From NCBI GenBank assembly GCA_029194535.1, contig JARFXR010000001.1, positions 1,000,721-1,064,720 on the forward strand: 64,000 bases of DNA, given 5' to 3'. The DNA is from Nitrospira sp. Lineage in GTDB: Bacteria > Nitrospirota > Nitrospiria > Nitrospirales > Nitrospiraceae. Positions 35,279 to 42,931 of the stretch are shown in pieces. The position numbers were made by a program, and so were the translations under genes. The notes below the pieces were generated by a model. It ran no database searches. It was not told the origin of the DNA and worked only from the letters and a program-made list of their open reading frames with translations. Positions within the stretch are counted from its first letter, which is position 1; each line of letters begins with the position of its first letter.

Positions 35279-36433
35279 ATGGGCAGAGCCGGTGTGCTTG
35301 CGGTCGTGATGGCGCTGCTGCTCGGCCTGCCGCTGCTGGGAGTCTGGATTGCCGGCAAATCTCTGTGGCCCTACCTAGAGTTCCCTCCCCGCACCGATTA
35401 TGCGGTGCATGCACCATTCTCCTGGATCGCGTTTCTCGCCGTCGCGTTGTTGACGGCACTGGCCGTCGGTCCGATCTTGCAACGAATCCTCACTTCAAAC
35501 TCCCGTCTTCAGCACTCGACTCTCGCAGCTCAGGACTCAGCACTCAGAACTCATCACTGTTGTTTTCCTTGGTGGGGATGGGCTGGCGTCGCATGGACTC
35601 TCCTCTGGTGGGTGCTCGCTTGGACGAGATTCACGCGGATGACGTCGATCCAGGAGCACACGTTCACCCCGCTTTGGCTCGGCTACATCGTGACGGCCAA
35701 TGCATGGACGTTATCCCGAACCGGTCGATGTCTGATACTGGATCGTCCCCGGTTCCTTCTCGCTCTGTTTCCCGTCAGCGCCGGTTTTTGGTGGACCTTC
35801 GAGTATCTCGATCGATTCGCGCAGAACTGGTATTACGTCGGGGTCGATGACCTCTCGCTGCTGAGCTATATACTGCGTGGCACCGTGGCATTTTCCACTG
35901 TGCTTCCAGCCGTTGTATCCACGGTCGATCTGCTGGCATCCTTCCGACGCCTGAGCTCCGGATTGGACCGTTTCTGGAGGATCCCGGTCCGGCATGTACC
36001 GCCTGTTGCGTGGTCCGGCCTGGCGTTGTCCTGTGCAGGTCTGCTGGGTGTGGGCCTCTGGCCGGAACACCTGTTCGGGTCGGTCTGGGTCGCTCCCTTG
36101 TTGTTGGCTGTCTCGATGCAAACCCTCCACGGCGAACCGACGATCTTCGCACCGATCGCGCAAGGCGATTGGCGGTTGGCGTGGCACTACGGACTGGCGG
36201 CGTTGATCTGTGGGATCTGGTGGGAACTATGGAATTGGGGCAGTCTGGCGAAGTGGCAGTACACCGTGCCGTACGTGCATCGCTTCCAGATATTCGAAAT
36301 GCCGCTGCTCGGCTACGCGGGCTATTTCCCGTTTGGATTGGAATGTTTGGTCGCGGTTCACTGGTGCCTGCGCCGAGAACACTACGCGGAGGCACCCTTG
36401 GCGGTACTCCACCGCGTTGATTCTCAGGGTTGA
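35279..36433 (+). CDS. Polytopic membrane protein of unknown function
   Basis: 384 residues with about nine to ten hydrophobic segments beginning VLAVVMALLLGLPLLGVWIAG. Conserved-looking loops include EYLDRFAQNWYYVG and GIWWELWNWGSLAKWQYTVPYV. I do not recognise the family. A loop near residues 75-95 (NSRLQHSTLAAQDSALRTHH) is encoded by a 7-bp-period repeat and is probably a late in-frame insertion. It lies 11 bp after the DUF5069 gene. Confidence 0.75.
   Translation: MGRAGVLAVVMALLLGLPLLGVWIAGKSLWPYLEFPPRTDYAVHAPFSWIAFLAVALLTALAVGPILQRILTSNSRLQHSTLAAQDSALRTHHCCFPWWGWAGVAWTLLWWVLAWTRFTRMTSIQEHTFTPLWLGYIVTANAWTLSRTGRCLILDRPRFLLALFPVSAGFWWTFEYLDRFAQNWYYVGVDDLSLLSYILRGTVAFSTVLPAVVSTVDLLASFRRLSSGLDRFWRIPVRHVPPVAWSGLALSCAGLLGVGLWPEHLFGSVWVAPLLLAVSMQTLHGEPTIFAPIAQGDWRLAWHYGLAALICGIWWELWNWGSLAKWQYTVPYVHRFQIFEMPLLGYAGYFPFGLECLVAVHWCLRREHYAEAPLAVLHRVDSQG
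35490..35559 (+). repeat. 7-bp-period repeat inside the membrane protein gene
   Basis: Units of the form CAGCACT, CAGGACT, CAGCACT, CAGAACT run for about 50-70 bp and stay in frame with the gene, encoding a Ser/Gln/Leu-rich loop. Similar units fill the gltB-gltD gap at 18257-18290. Confidence 0.7.
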
Positions 36434-36504
36434 AGTCATTATGATCCCTCGCGTTTGTCGATCTCGCCTGCCGGGACGGACGGCCCACATTCGGAGGAAT
36501 GCCT

Positions 36505-36810
36505 ATGCAGATGCTGATGGTGGTCTTTCGTTCCTCTCTCAAAGAACGAGTTCACGAGCTGCTTCACAAATGCGACGTTCGGGCCTTCACCGAAGTCAAC
36601 CAGACGATCGGTTACGGTCAGACCGGCCCGGCCGACGGACTATCGTTCTACCCGGGAACGAACACCGTCATTCTGGTGTCGCTCGACGACGACCGTGTGA
36701 CGCGTGTCACAAACTCGGTCGCGGTCTGGTGTGAGGAAGCGGCGAAGCATCCCGGTTGGAAGAAACCGGCTCTTCGCGTATTCGCGTGGCCTTGTACGCA
36801 GATTATTTAG
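36505..36810 (+). CDS. Small P-II-like protein (PG0541-type)
   Basis: 101 residues from the ATG at 36505; the GGAGGA at 36493 is properly spaced for it, while an ATG at 36499 is too close. MLMVVFRSSLKERVHELLHKCDVRAFTEVNQTIGYGQTG resembles the first beta-alpha-beta of P-II-like transporter-associated regulators, and NTVILVSLDDDRVTRVTNSVAVWCEE the second. These trimeric proteins usually regulate neighbouring membrane transporters. The partner here is not evident. Confidence 0.65.
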   Translation: MQMLMVVFRSSLKERVHELLHKCDVRAFTEVNQTIGYGQTGPADGLSFYPGTNTVILVSLDDDRVTRVTNSVAVWCEEAAKHPGWKKPALRVFAWPCTQII

Positions 36811-36875
36811 AGGGCGTTGCGGCCTTGGAGGACGCCCATTTTGAATACCCTTTGGGAATAGGGTTGAGGGATACG

Positions 36876-37307
36876 CTAGGCCGCGGCCTTGGTGAGCAGT
36901 TTCTTCACCTCGACGTGCGCGAAGATGACGTCGGGAGCTCGTTGAAGCGCTTCGTAGTAGCTCCGTTCAAATCCATCACCCTCTTCAGATGGCCTGGTCA
37001 GTCTCCGGACTTCGGAGAGAAGTTCTTCCACCTCGACGGCGGTCAGCTCGTTCTCTCCGTCGAGTAATTCATCCACACGGATGACCAGTTGGGAGAGAGG
37101 ATGCAGCCAGGTGAACCAGGGATCGTTCAAGACCAGTTGCAGCAGTTGCCCGGTTGACGCCACACGACCGTTGATCCGCTCGTAGGTCAGCTGCTCCGCG
37201 ATGATCAGCGCCTTGTGCAGTCCCAATAATCCGCGGCGGACGTCGAGCAGGATCTGCCGAAGGACCACCGATGAGGACGTTGACCGCTGATGCGACGACA
37301 ATGCCAT
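36876..37307 (-). CDS. Unknown helical protein, tandem paralogue A
   Basis: 143 residues. MALSS is followed by a helical first half (RQILLDVRRGLLGLHKALIIAEQLTYERINGRV) and by NDPWFTWLHPLSQLVIRVDELLD, then GDGFERSYYEALQRAPDVIFAHVEVKKLL. It is clearly related to the next gene upstream, with the same length and the same WFTWLHP and YEALQRAPDV landmarks. There is no signal peptide. I do not recognise the family; the gene pair lies beside a PilZ protein, transcribed in the opposite direction. Confidence 0.75.
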   Translation of the reverse strand: MALSSHQRSTSSSVVLRQILLDVRRGLLGLHKALIIAEQLTYERINGRVASTGQLLQLVLNDPWFTWLHPLSQLVIRVDELLDGENELTAVEVEELLSEVRRLTRPSEEGDGFERSYYEALQRAPDVIFAHVEVKKLLTKAAA

Positions 37308-37416
37308 GGGTCTATTCTAACAGGTCATAGGAAAAATGCCGTGGCACCGGCCTGCAAGCGAGGACAGTTCATACGGCGACGACACCTCGTGACGCCGCGA
37401 ACAGCGTCGGTGAGAC

Positions 37417-37848
37417 CTATGCGGCTTCCGGGAGCAGGCGCTTCAGACGAAAGTGAGCGAGGACCACGTCGGGAGCTCGCTGCAGCGCTTCAAAGTAGGC
37501 GCGCGCGAAGCCGTCGCCCGCGATCGACGGCCGGAGCATGTTCTCAAGTTCTCCAAGCAGGTGGCCGAGGTTTTCGTCGCTGATCTCGAATGTGTCGTCG
37601 TCGAGTAGATGGTCGATCCGAACCAGGAGATCGGAAAAGGGGTGCAGCCAAGTGAACCAGGGATTGCATTGCAGCAAATCCAGGAGCGTTTCAACCGATC
37701 CTACGGGGCCGATGACGCCCTCATACGTCGATTGTTCGGCGATAATCAGCGCGCCGTGAAGACTCATGAGGTGTTCGCGAATCATCAGCAACATGCGCCT
37801 GCGGGGATCGACCGGAACCAGAGCAGTCGTTTGCGACGAGAGAGCCAT
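37417..37848 (-). CDS. Unknown helical protein, tandem paralogue B
   Basis: 143 residues from the ATG at 37848 (MALSSQTTAL), chosen to match paralogue A; an ATG at 38007 would extend into the PilZ gene's promoter. Shared landmarks are LHGALIIAEQSTYEGVIGPV, CNPWFTWLHPFSDLLVRIDHLLDD and FEALQRAPDVVLAHFRLKRLLPEA. The 109-bp gap to paralogue A has no other feature. Divergent from the PilZ gene, with 157 bp between starts. Confidence 0.75.
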   Translation of the reverse strand: MALSSQTTALVPVDPRRRMLLMIREHLMSLHGALIIAEQSTYEGVIGPVGSVETLLDLLQCNPWFTWLHPFSDLLVRIDHLLDDDTFEISDENLGHLLGELENMLRPSIAGDGFARAYFEALQRAPDVVLAHFRLKRLLPEAA

Positions 37849-38005
37849 GTCACAAGTGTAGCAGGCTCTGAAAATTGCGCAGATATTGCGCCAGGGGACT
37901 CCCGGTCCTGCGCGGATGATTTCGGTGCGGAAAGCGAGTATGCTGCGGACGTCGTCGGAGCAGTGACGGTTCCGCCGATGGGATCCGGCGGCGAGGACAG
38001 GTTTC

Positions 38006-38335
38006 ATGGAACGTAGAAAGTATCGGCGCGTGCCGGCTCAACTCAAGGGACTGCTACGCGGCAACTCACACGAGGTCGAGGGCACGACCGTGGATCTGTC
38101 GCTCGGAGGCGCAAAGATCGAAAGCAGCCTAGATGTCCATCCGGGGAAAATGATCGTGATCCGCCTGATGATTCCGGGGGTCGAAGAGCCGGTTTCGATT
38201 CCGGAGGCGCTGGTCCGCTGGGTTGAGCCGCACCAGTTCGGCGTCGAATTTCAGCATGTCGACCAGAAAGAACTCGACGAGTTAGAGCAACTGCTCGACG
38301 AATTTGAGGAGGTGGAAGGCAGCGGACACGCCTAG
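38006..38335 (+). CDS. PilZ-domain protein
   Basis: 109 residues. RRKYRRVPAQLKG (RxxxR motif) and DLSLGGAKIES (D-x-S-x-x-G motif) are the two cyclic-di-GMP-binding signatures of PilZ, and the beta barrel closes with ALVRWVEPHQFGVEFQHV. A single-domain PilZ adaptor that probably binds cyclic-di-GMP and signals to an unknown partner. The acidic C terminus (ELEQLLDEFEEVE) is helical. Confidence 0.88.
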   Translation: MERRKYRRVPAQLKGLLRGNSHEVEGTTVDLSLGGAKIESSLDVHPGKMIVIRLMIPGVEEPVSIPEALVRWVEPHQFGVEFQHVDQKELDELEQLLDEFEEVEGSGHA

Positions 38336-38366
38336 CGGACAGGTTGAGGTGAAGGCGGCAGTCCCT

Positions 38367-38531
38367 TCAGCTCTCGTAGTACACGACGACGGTGGTCTTG
38401 CTGCATTTGCAGCAGGTCCCTCGGCCGGTCATCGGAACCTGTCCCGACTTTTCTGCTGCCTGGATTTGCGCATCTTCCGTCCGTCCTACCTTGTTGTAAC
38501 AATCGCTGCAATAGGTCGCGGTCTTTGCCAT
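38367..38531 (-). CDS. Small zinc-ribbon-like protein
   Basis: 54 residues, shorter than most gene finders report. It starts MAKTATYCSDCYNKVG and ends GRGTCCKCSKTTVVVYYES, so two C-x2-C pairs are about 30 residues apart, as in a zinc ribbon. GGAGGAAC lies just before the ATG. Longer readings of this frame begin upstream in non-coding sequence. Function unknown; possibly a nucleic-acid- or protein-binding adaptor. Confidence 0.7.
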   Translation of the reverse strand: MAKTATYCSDCYNKVGRTEDAQIQAAEKSGQVPMTGRGTCCKCSKTTVVVYYES

Positions 38532-38729
38532 AGTTCCTCCTTGGTTTGAATCCGGATGGTTGCGTTCGCGCAGCAGATACGCACGAATTAGTACCGGACG
38601 TATGGTCCAAGTATAACGCGCGTCGGGCAAGACACCAGCGTCGGTCTGCACGGGGGGATGAACAGGGAACCAAAGGAGAGCGGCCACGCACGGGGTCCGG
38701 CGGCGGCCAAGCAGCGTTTTAGCGGGCGG

Positions 38730-39401
38730 CTAAAGCCCGGGTCGGGTGCCGAATCCGGCGAACAGTTCGCCGGTGAGGTATCCGGCTTGGTCCGCGAGGC
38801 CGGTATCCTTGCGCCTGAGATGATCGTTGAGAATTGTCCCGTCTGCGGCGCGGTGGACATGCGGCAGGCCGAGGTTCATGTGGTAGCGTTCCACGGCTCC
38901 TGAGACCCGGCTGATGAAGGTGATGGTGCCGTCACGTTCCTGCCGCTCCACGATACCCACGTGCGTGAGCGGATCGTTCATTTTCCCGTCGCCGTTGGAG
39001 TCCCAAGTGTTGTCGAAGAAGACCAGGTCTCCGGGCCTGACCGCCGGTCCCTGGTGGACGCTGCCGTATTCCCGGATGTGGTTATAAATGAGCCGGACCC
39101 CATTGGCATGCCGGTCCACCATCCGGCTTTCGTAGAGATCGATGCCGTGTTCGAGAAACACGGCGCGCGTGACACCGGCGCAGTCATAATGGATTCGGTG
39201 GCCGTTCACTTCGACGGTGCGCGCGCCGACGAGCCTGGCGGCGCTCCGGACGATGGCCGATCGGCTGGGCGCGACTTCCGTCGAGCGGCAACAGACCTGG
39301 CTGGACACGGGTGCGGCACCGGTTCGGTCCCGTTGCATGGAAGAGCAGCCGACCAGCGTGATGGCGACGATGAAGCCGCCGATGAAAACCTTGTGTCGCA
39401 T
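38730..39401 (-). CDS. NlpC/P60-like lipoprotein
   Basis: 223 residues from the ATG at 39401. A lipobox (FIVAITLVGC-SS) gives a lipid-modified Cys. The catalytic domain has HYDCAGVTRAVFLEHG (nucleophile Cys), then PGDLVFFDNTWDSNGDGKMNDPLTHVGIVE (His), the NlpC/CHAP-type order. Such enzymes cleave peptidoglycan peptides in the periplasm. The Asp-Ser-Asn-Gly-Asp insert resembles a calcium-binding loop. It reads toward the zinc-ribbon gene and is 78 bp downstream of the SUMF1-fold gene. Confidence 0.8.
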   Translation of the reverse strand: MRHKVFIGGFIVAITLVGCSSMQRDRTGAAPVSSQVCCRSTEVAPSRSAIVRSAARLVGARTVEVNGHRIHYDCAGVTRAVFLEHGIDLYESRMVDRHANGVRLIYNHIREYGSVHQGPAVRPGDLVFFDNTWDSNGDGKMNDPLTHVGIVERQERDGTITFISRVSGAVERYHMNLGLPHVHRAADGTILNDHLRRKDTGLADQAGYLTGELFAGFGTRPGL

Positions 39402-39479
39402 AGGGAGAGCAGCCGCGGTTGATCCGCGTCGACTCGGAGCCCAGGCTATCACGGCGATCGCGGTCCGCCAAGCAGAGCG

Positions 39480-40385
39480 TCACTTTTCGGTGGGCGGTCG
39501 CCCTGGAGGTGAAACGGTGGCCGCGCAGCGAAAGCCGATGGTGGGTGAGCGATTGTCCGGCGGCGCGCCGCCCCGTGTCGCGGTGCGGAGCATGATCGCC
39601 TTGCTCTTCCATGACCCGCCACGGACGCTCTTGTATCGCCCGCTCACAGGCCCCGGAGGATTGCGCTCCGGCATGTACGCGTAATAGTCGAAGCCGAACC
39701 AGTCCTGCACCCATTCGGCGACGTTTCCGGCCGCATGGTGGATGCCGTAGGGGCTTCGACCGTTCTCAAGAGAATCAACCGGTGCGAGGATGGGAATTTC
39801 ATGAACGTGATGCTGGCCGAACATCGCAAGCCGGTTGTCGGGCGCCTGAGATCCCCAGGGGAACAGGTTGCCGTCTTCGCCGCGCGCACTCTTTTCCCAT
39901 TCCGCCTCCGTCGGCAGACGTTTCCCCTTGGAGCTGCACAGGTCTCTGGCCTCGTACCACGAAACGTAGAGCGCCGGCCAGCGGCTCAACGTGTGGTCCG
40001 AGATGGAATGGACCGTGATGACGTGCCAGATCAGCTTCTGTAATTCTTCGGAGGGCGTCTGCTTGCGGTGTTGCAAGAAGAGGAGATACTCGCCCAAGCT
40101 CACCTCGTCCCGGTCCATCGCATAGGCATCGAGCCACACCCGCTGCTGGGGCAGTTCCGTGTCGTCGAATTGCGTCCAGAGTCCGTAGGGATCGTCGTCG
40201 ATCCGCTTGCTGCCAATCAGGAACTGACCGGCCGGAATCACGATCGTGGGCGAGGACACGGCCAGCGCCGCAATTGCGGCGAGGTGTCGGGATAACTCCG
40301 CAGAGGGGACAGGCGTTGCGGCGGTGGTAGGAAGGGCGCATAGCACAAGGAAAACCGCGAGAAAGACAGGCCGGAATGGGGGCAT
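39480..40385 (-). CDS. SUMF1/FGE-fold protein, catalytic cysteines absent
   Basis: 301 residues with a signal peptide (VFLAVFLVLCALPTTAA). The FGE-sulfatase fold is plain: IPAGQFLIGSKR, YAMDRDEVSLGEYLLFL, RLPTEAEWEKSARG, YGIHHAAGNVAEWVQDWF, VRGGSWKSKAIMLRTATR and TIGFRCA. True formylglycine-generating enzymes have two active-site Cys after RGGS; here that stretch is KSKAIMLR. So it should not convert sulfatase Cys to formylglycine and is more likely a binding or non-FGE member. Its start overlaps the upstream lipoprotein's stop by one base (TAATG). Confidence 0.85.
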   Translation of the reverse strand: MPPFRPVFLAVFLVLCALPTTAATPVPSAELSRHLAAIAALAVSSPTIVIPAGQFLIGSKRIDDDPYGLWTQFDDTELPQQRVWLDAYAMDRDEVSLGEYLLFLQHRKQTPSEELQKLIWHVITVHSISDHTLSRWPALYVSWYEARDLCSSKGKRLPTEAEWEKSARGEDGNLFPWGSQAPDNRLAMFGQHHVHEIPILAPVDSLENGRSPYGIHHAAGNVAEWVQDWFGFDYYAYMPERNPPGPVSGRYKSVRGGSWKSKAIMLRTATRGGAPPDNRSPTIGFRCAATVSPPGRPPTEK

Positions 40386-41116
40386 TACGTTTTGCTTGGA
40401 GCGGCCAGGGTCTTGCCGATCTCACCGATCAAGCGCCGTTCGATCTCGGCGGTTTCTTCGGGGCTCACGCTCAGAATTCGCCCGCCTTGCGCCAGTTTCT
40501 CGAAATCGGCCTTGACGGTCAGACGCGTGAGGTTGGTCGGTTGAGCCTGCAGGGACACCACGTATTGGTTCCGGAAGCCGGCCACCTCCAGCGACACGGG
40601 ATTGGAGATCTTGCGCTCAGTGACGTACACGGCCTTCTGCTCCGTCCTGATACTGACCTTGACCTGATACCCGTTTCGGCCCAAGGCCTCCTCCACCGTT
40701 TTCGCGACCGTGCTCAACGGATGCGGCGTGTCTTCCGTCTGCGAGCCCTTCGTATCGACATGGATACTCTGGGCGGCTTGCTCGACCGCGGTTCGTTTGA
40801 TGTCCGCCGTCAATTTTCTGGCTTGGATCAATTGCGTGTCCAGTTGATCGGCGGCCGCCTTGGCTTCGGCTTTCGCGCTCTCCACCGCCTTTTTTGCGTC
40901 ACGGAGCTCTTGATTGAGCAGGTCGATCTGCTGCTGCATGACCTTATTCCCGTCCTGCAACGATGACACGAGCGATTCCTGTCTGGCCAGTTGCTTCTTG
41001 AGTTGGTCATTGTCCGCCCGCAGCGGCGAATCGTCCGGTTTGCAGCCGGCCGCAGTCACGAGGCCGATGGTGAGCAGGGTCATCAACACCTGTCGAACGA
41101 TAGGGTGGTCGCGCAT
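40385..41116 (-). CDS. Coiled-coil lipoprotein of unknown function
   Basis: 243 residues. A lipobox (LLTIGLVTAAGC-KP) is followed by a long coiled coil (about 35-110) rich in Gln, Lys and Ala, and then a folded domain (VEEALGRNGYQVKVSIRTEQKAVYVTERKISNPVSL...YVVSLQAQPTNLTRLTVKADFEKL). Probably an outer- or inner-membrane-anchored periplasmic protein. The gene is cotranscribed with the SUMF1-fold gene. I do not recognise the C-terminal domain. Confidence 0.75.
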   Translation of the reverse strand: MRDHPIVRQVLMTLLTIGLVTAAGCKPDDSPLRADNDQLKKQLARQESLVSSLQDGNKVMQQQIDLLNQELRDAKKAVESAKAEAKAAADQLDTQLIQARKLTADIKRTAVEQAAQSIHVDTKGSQTEDTPHPLSTVAKTVEEALGRNGYQVKVSIRTEQKAVYVTERKISNPVSLEVAGFRNQYVVSLQAQPTNLTRLTVKADFEKLAQGGRILSVSPEETAEIERRLIGEIGKTLAAPSKT

Positions 41117-41270
41117 CAGTCCGTGCTCCTCGCGGTGCTCCTTGGGGGGCGATTATCCATGCTTCACCGGCAGTTGTCCATGAGGATTCTCGATCGACGC
41201 GGTTTGACCCTCCGGTCTTGCGCGCGCTATCCTCATCAGAGCACGAGGTAGAGTGGACCGGACCGCCGTC

Positions 41271-41909
41271 ATGACCGACTTCATCCGGAAAACGTTTCCT
41301 GTGCCACCCCTCGGATGCAATTGCTCCATCCTCGGGGATTCCGGCTCCGGGCAGGCCCTCGTCGTTGACCCGGGCGGCGCTCCCGAGCACATCCTGCACG
41401 AGATCCGGCAGCTGGGATTATCGGTCACCGCGATCCTCCATACACATGCCCACTTCGATCATTTTCTCGCTTCCGGCGAAATCAAGAAGGCCACGGGCGC
41501 TGCTCTGTGTCTGCACCCGGCCGATCGTGAGCTGTGGACCATGCTCGACGTCCAATGCCGGATGTTCGGGGTCCCCTATATAGCCGTTCCGCTGCCGGAT
41601 CATTGGCTGCGCGACGAGGAGAAGATCTCATTCGGCGCCGAGACGATGGTCGCCCTCCACACGCCCGGCCATACGCCAGGATCCATGAGCTTTCATGTGC
41701 CGGATCAGAAGATCGTGCTGGCGGGTGACACATTATTTCGCGGCAGTATCGGACGGACGGACCTCTGGGGTGGTGATTTCGACAGCATCGAGCGGTCCAT
41801 CCGTGAGCGGCTGTATACGTTGGATGAAGGGACCATCGTGGTGACCGGGCACGGGGCGGAGACCGAAATCGGCTGGGAAAAAGAGTCCAACCAGTTTTTC
41901 CGTCGGTGA
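41271..41909 (+). CDS. MBL-fold metallo-hydrolase (glyoxalase II-like)
   Basis: 212 residues from the ATG at 41271 (a GTG at 41253 would add six). The metal motif is H59-x-H61-x-D63-H64, followed by HTPGHTPGSMSFH, LAGDTLFRGSIGRTDL and VTGHGAETEIGWE. This is the spacing of the small glyoxalase II-like hydrolases (YcbL type), which act on thioesters. The substrate is unproven. The gene stands alone. Confidence 0.88.
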   Translation: MTDFIRKTFPVPPLGCNCSILGDSGSGQALVVDPGGAPEHILHEIRQLGLSVTAILHTHAHFDHFLASGEIKKATGAALCLHPADRELWTMLDVQCRMFGVPYIAVPLPDHWLRDEEKISFGAETMVALHTPGHTPGSMSFHVPDQKIVLAGDTLFRGSIGRTDLWGGDFDSIERSIRERLYTLDEGTIVVTGHGAETEIGWEKESNQFFRR

Positions 41910-42067
41910 CCGGTCGCCAGGGGCGGGCGAAATCCAAGCGCATAGAGGCTCACCTCACGGGTCGCGTGTGATCATGAGCCGACCTCGATTCTGGGAAAGC
42001 GTCTCGTCCTGTCGGCGGCCGACGGATCAGTTGACGAATGTTCAGTCTCGGCTGGAGGAGGTGTCCA

Positions 42068-42562
42068 ATGATCAGAGGCAGTCTGTTCGCCCTCTTATTG
42101 GGAGTCGCCGGCTGGTCCATTGGTCTTGCGGAGGAGCCGGCGAAATCGTCCGAGCCGGTCAGGATTACCGACGTCAAGGTCCGCCTGTCCGATCACGGTC
42201 CGGTTGTGCTGTTGGGGGCCGAAGGGAAGGCGATTCCGATATTCGTCGATCTGACGGTAGCCTTGTCGATTCAGGGAGCGCTCAACCACGAGAAGCTGGC
42301 CCGTCCCCTGACACATGACCTGATGCACACGATCCTTGAAACCTACGGAGGGACGGTTACTCAGACAATCATCACCTTGAAGGGGGGTACGTACTACGGA
42401 GCGCTGACGGTGGCGGTCAGAGGGGATACGAAAGTGTTCGACAGCCGATCCTCGGATTCAATCGCCCTCGCCATTCACTTCAACGCGCCGATCATCGTCA
42501 GCCGGGAGCTGCTCGATTCGGCCGGCCGAATGGTGGAAACACAAAAACCCGAGGACCTATGA
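42068..42562 (+). CDS. Secreted bifunctional nuclease (BFN/DUF151) domain protein
   Basis: 164 residues from the ATG at 42068 with a signal peptide (SLFALLLGVAGWSIGLAEE). The BFN domain follows: VVLLGAEGKAIPIFV, RPLTHDLMHTILETYGGTV, IITLKGGTYYGALTVAV and DSRSSDSIALAIHFNAPIIVS. Cytoplasmic BFN proteins are common; export is unusual. The nuclease activity described for a plant member has not been shown for bacterial ones. It converges with the small secreted protein gene, with only 3 bases between the stops. Confidence 0.8.
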   Translation: MIRGSLFALLLGVAGWSIGLAEEPAKSSEPVRITDVKVRLSDHGPVVLLGAEGKAIPIFVDLTVALSIQGALNHEKLARPLTHDLMHTILETYGGTVTQTIITLKGGTYYGALTVAVRGDTKVFDSRSSDSIALAIHFNAPIIVSRELLDSAGRMVETQKPEDL

Positions 42563-42565
42563 CGG

Positions 42566-42928
42566 TTACTCCTTCGCCATCCGCTCCTTGAGTCGTTCCA
42601 GTCGCCGCTCGGTCGAGTGTTTGATGAACTCCATATTCTGAGCCAAATGTTGCTCCGCCGTGATCTGTCCCGCATCACGGCGTCGTTGCTGCTCCAATCC
42701 GAATTGCGCGATGGACGACCCGTCCTCCTGATTCAGCGCTTTCCAGATGTCGGCGCAACGGACTTGTTTGGCCGGGGGATATCGATCGCAAGGAGGACCG
42801 GCCGCCTGGACGCGGTGCGCGATGCAGCTCAGCAGGCCGGCCAACACGACGGCCTGAACGGCCGAGCGTCGCGGAGACCGAAGGACTGCGGTCGAGCATG
42901 CACTGGATGGCGGAGTGGGCGGCGTCAT
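42566..42928 (-). CDS. Small secreted protein of unknown function
   Basis: 120 residues. An N-terminal signal peptide (AVQAVVLAGLLSCIAHRVQAAG) is followed by a mature part with two Cys (PPCDRYPPAKQVRCADIW) that probably form a disulfide, then a charged helix (EQHLAQNMEFIKHSTERRLERLKERM). No family recognised. It starts 3 bases after the trpS stop, so it is likely the last gene of the M50-trpS operon. Confidence 0.65.
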   Translation of the reverse strand: MTPPTPPSSACSTAVLRSPRRSAVQAVVLAGLLSCIAHRVQAAGPPCDRYPPAKQVRCADIWKALNQEDGSSIAQFGLEQQRRRDAGQITAEQHLAQNMEFIKHSTERRLERLKERMAKE

Positions 42929-42931
42929 GGC

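Noticed and set aside
37417-38007. A longer, 196-residue version of paralogue B
   Set aside because: The extension overlaps the promoter region and start of the divergent PilZ gene, and paralogue A starts at the equivalent MALSS.
39480-40385. Functional formylglycine-generating enzyme for the sulfatases
   Set aside because: The stretch after RGGS has no Cys, whereas active enzymes need a Cys pair there.
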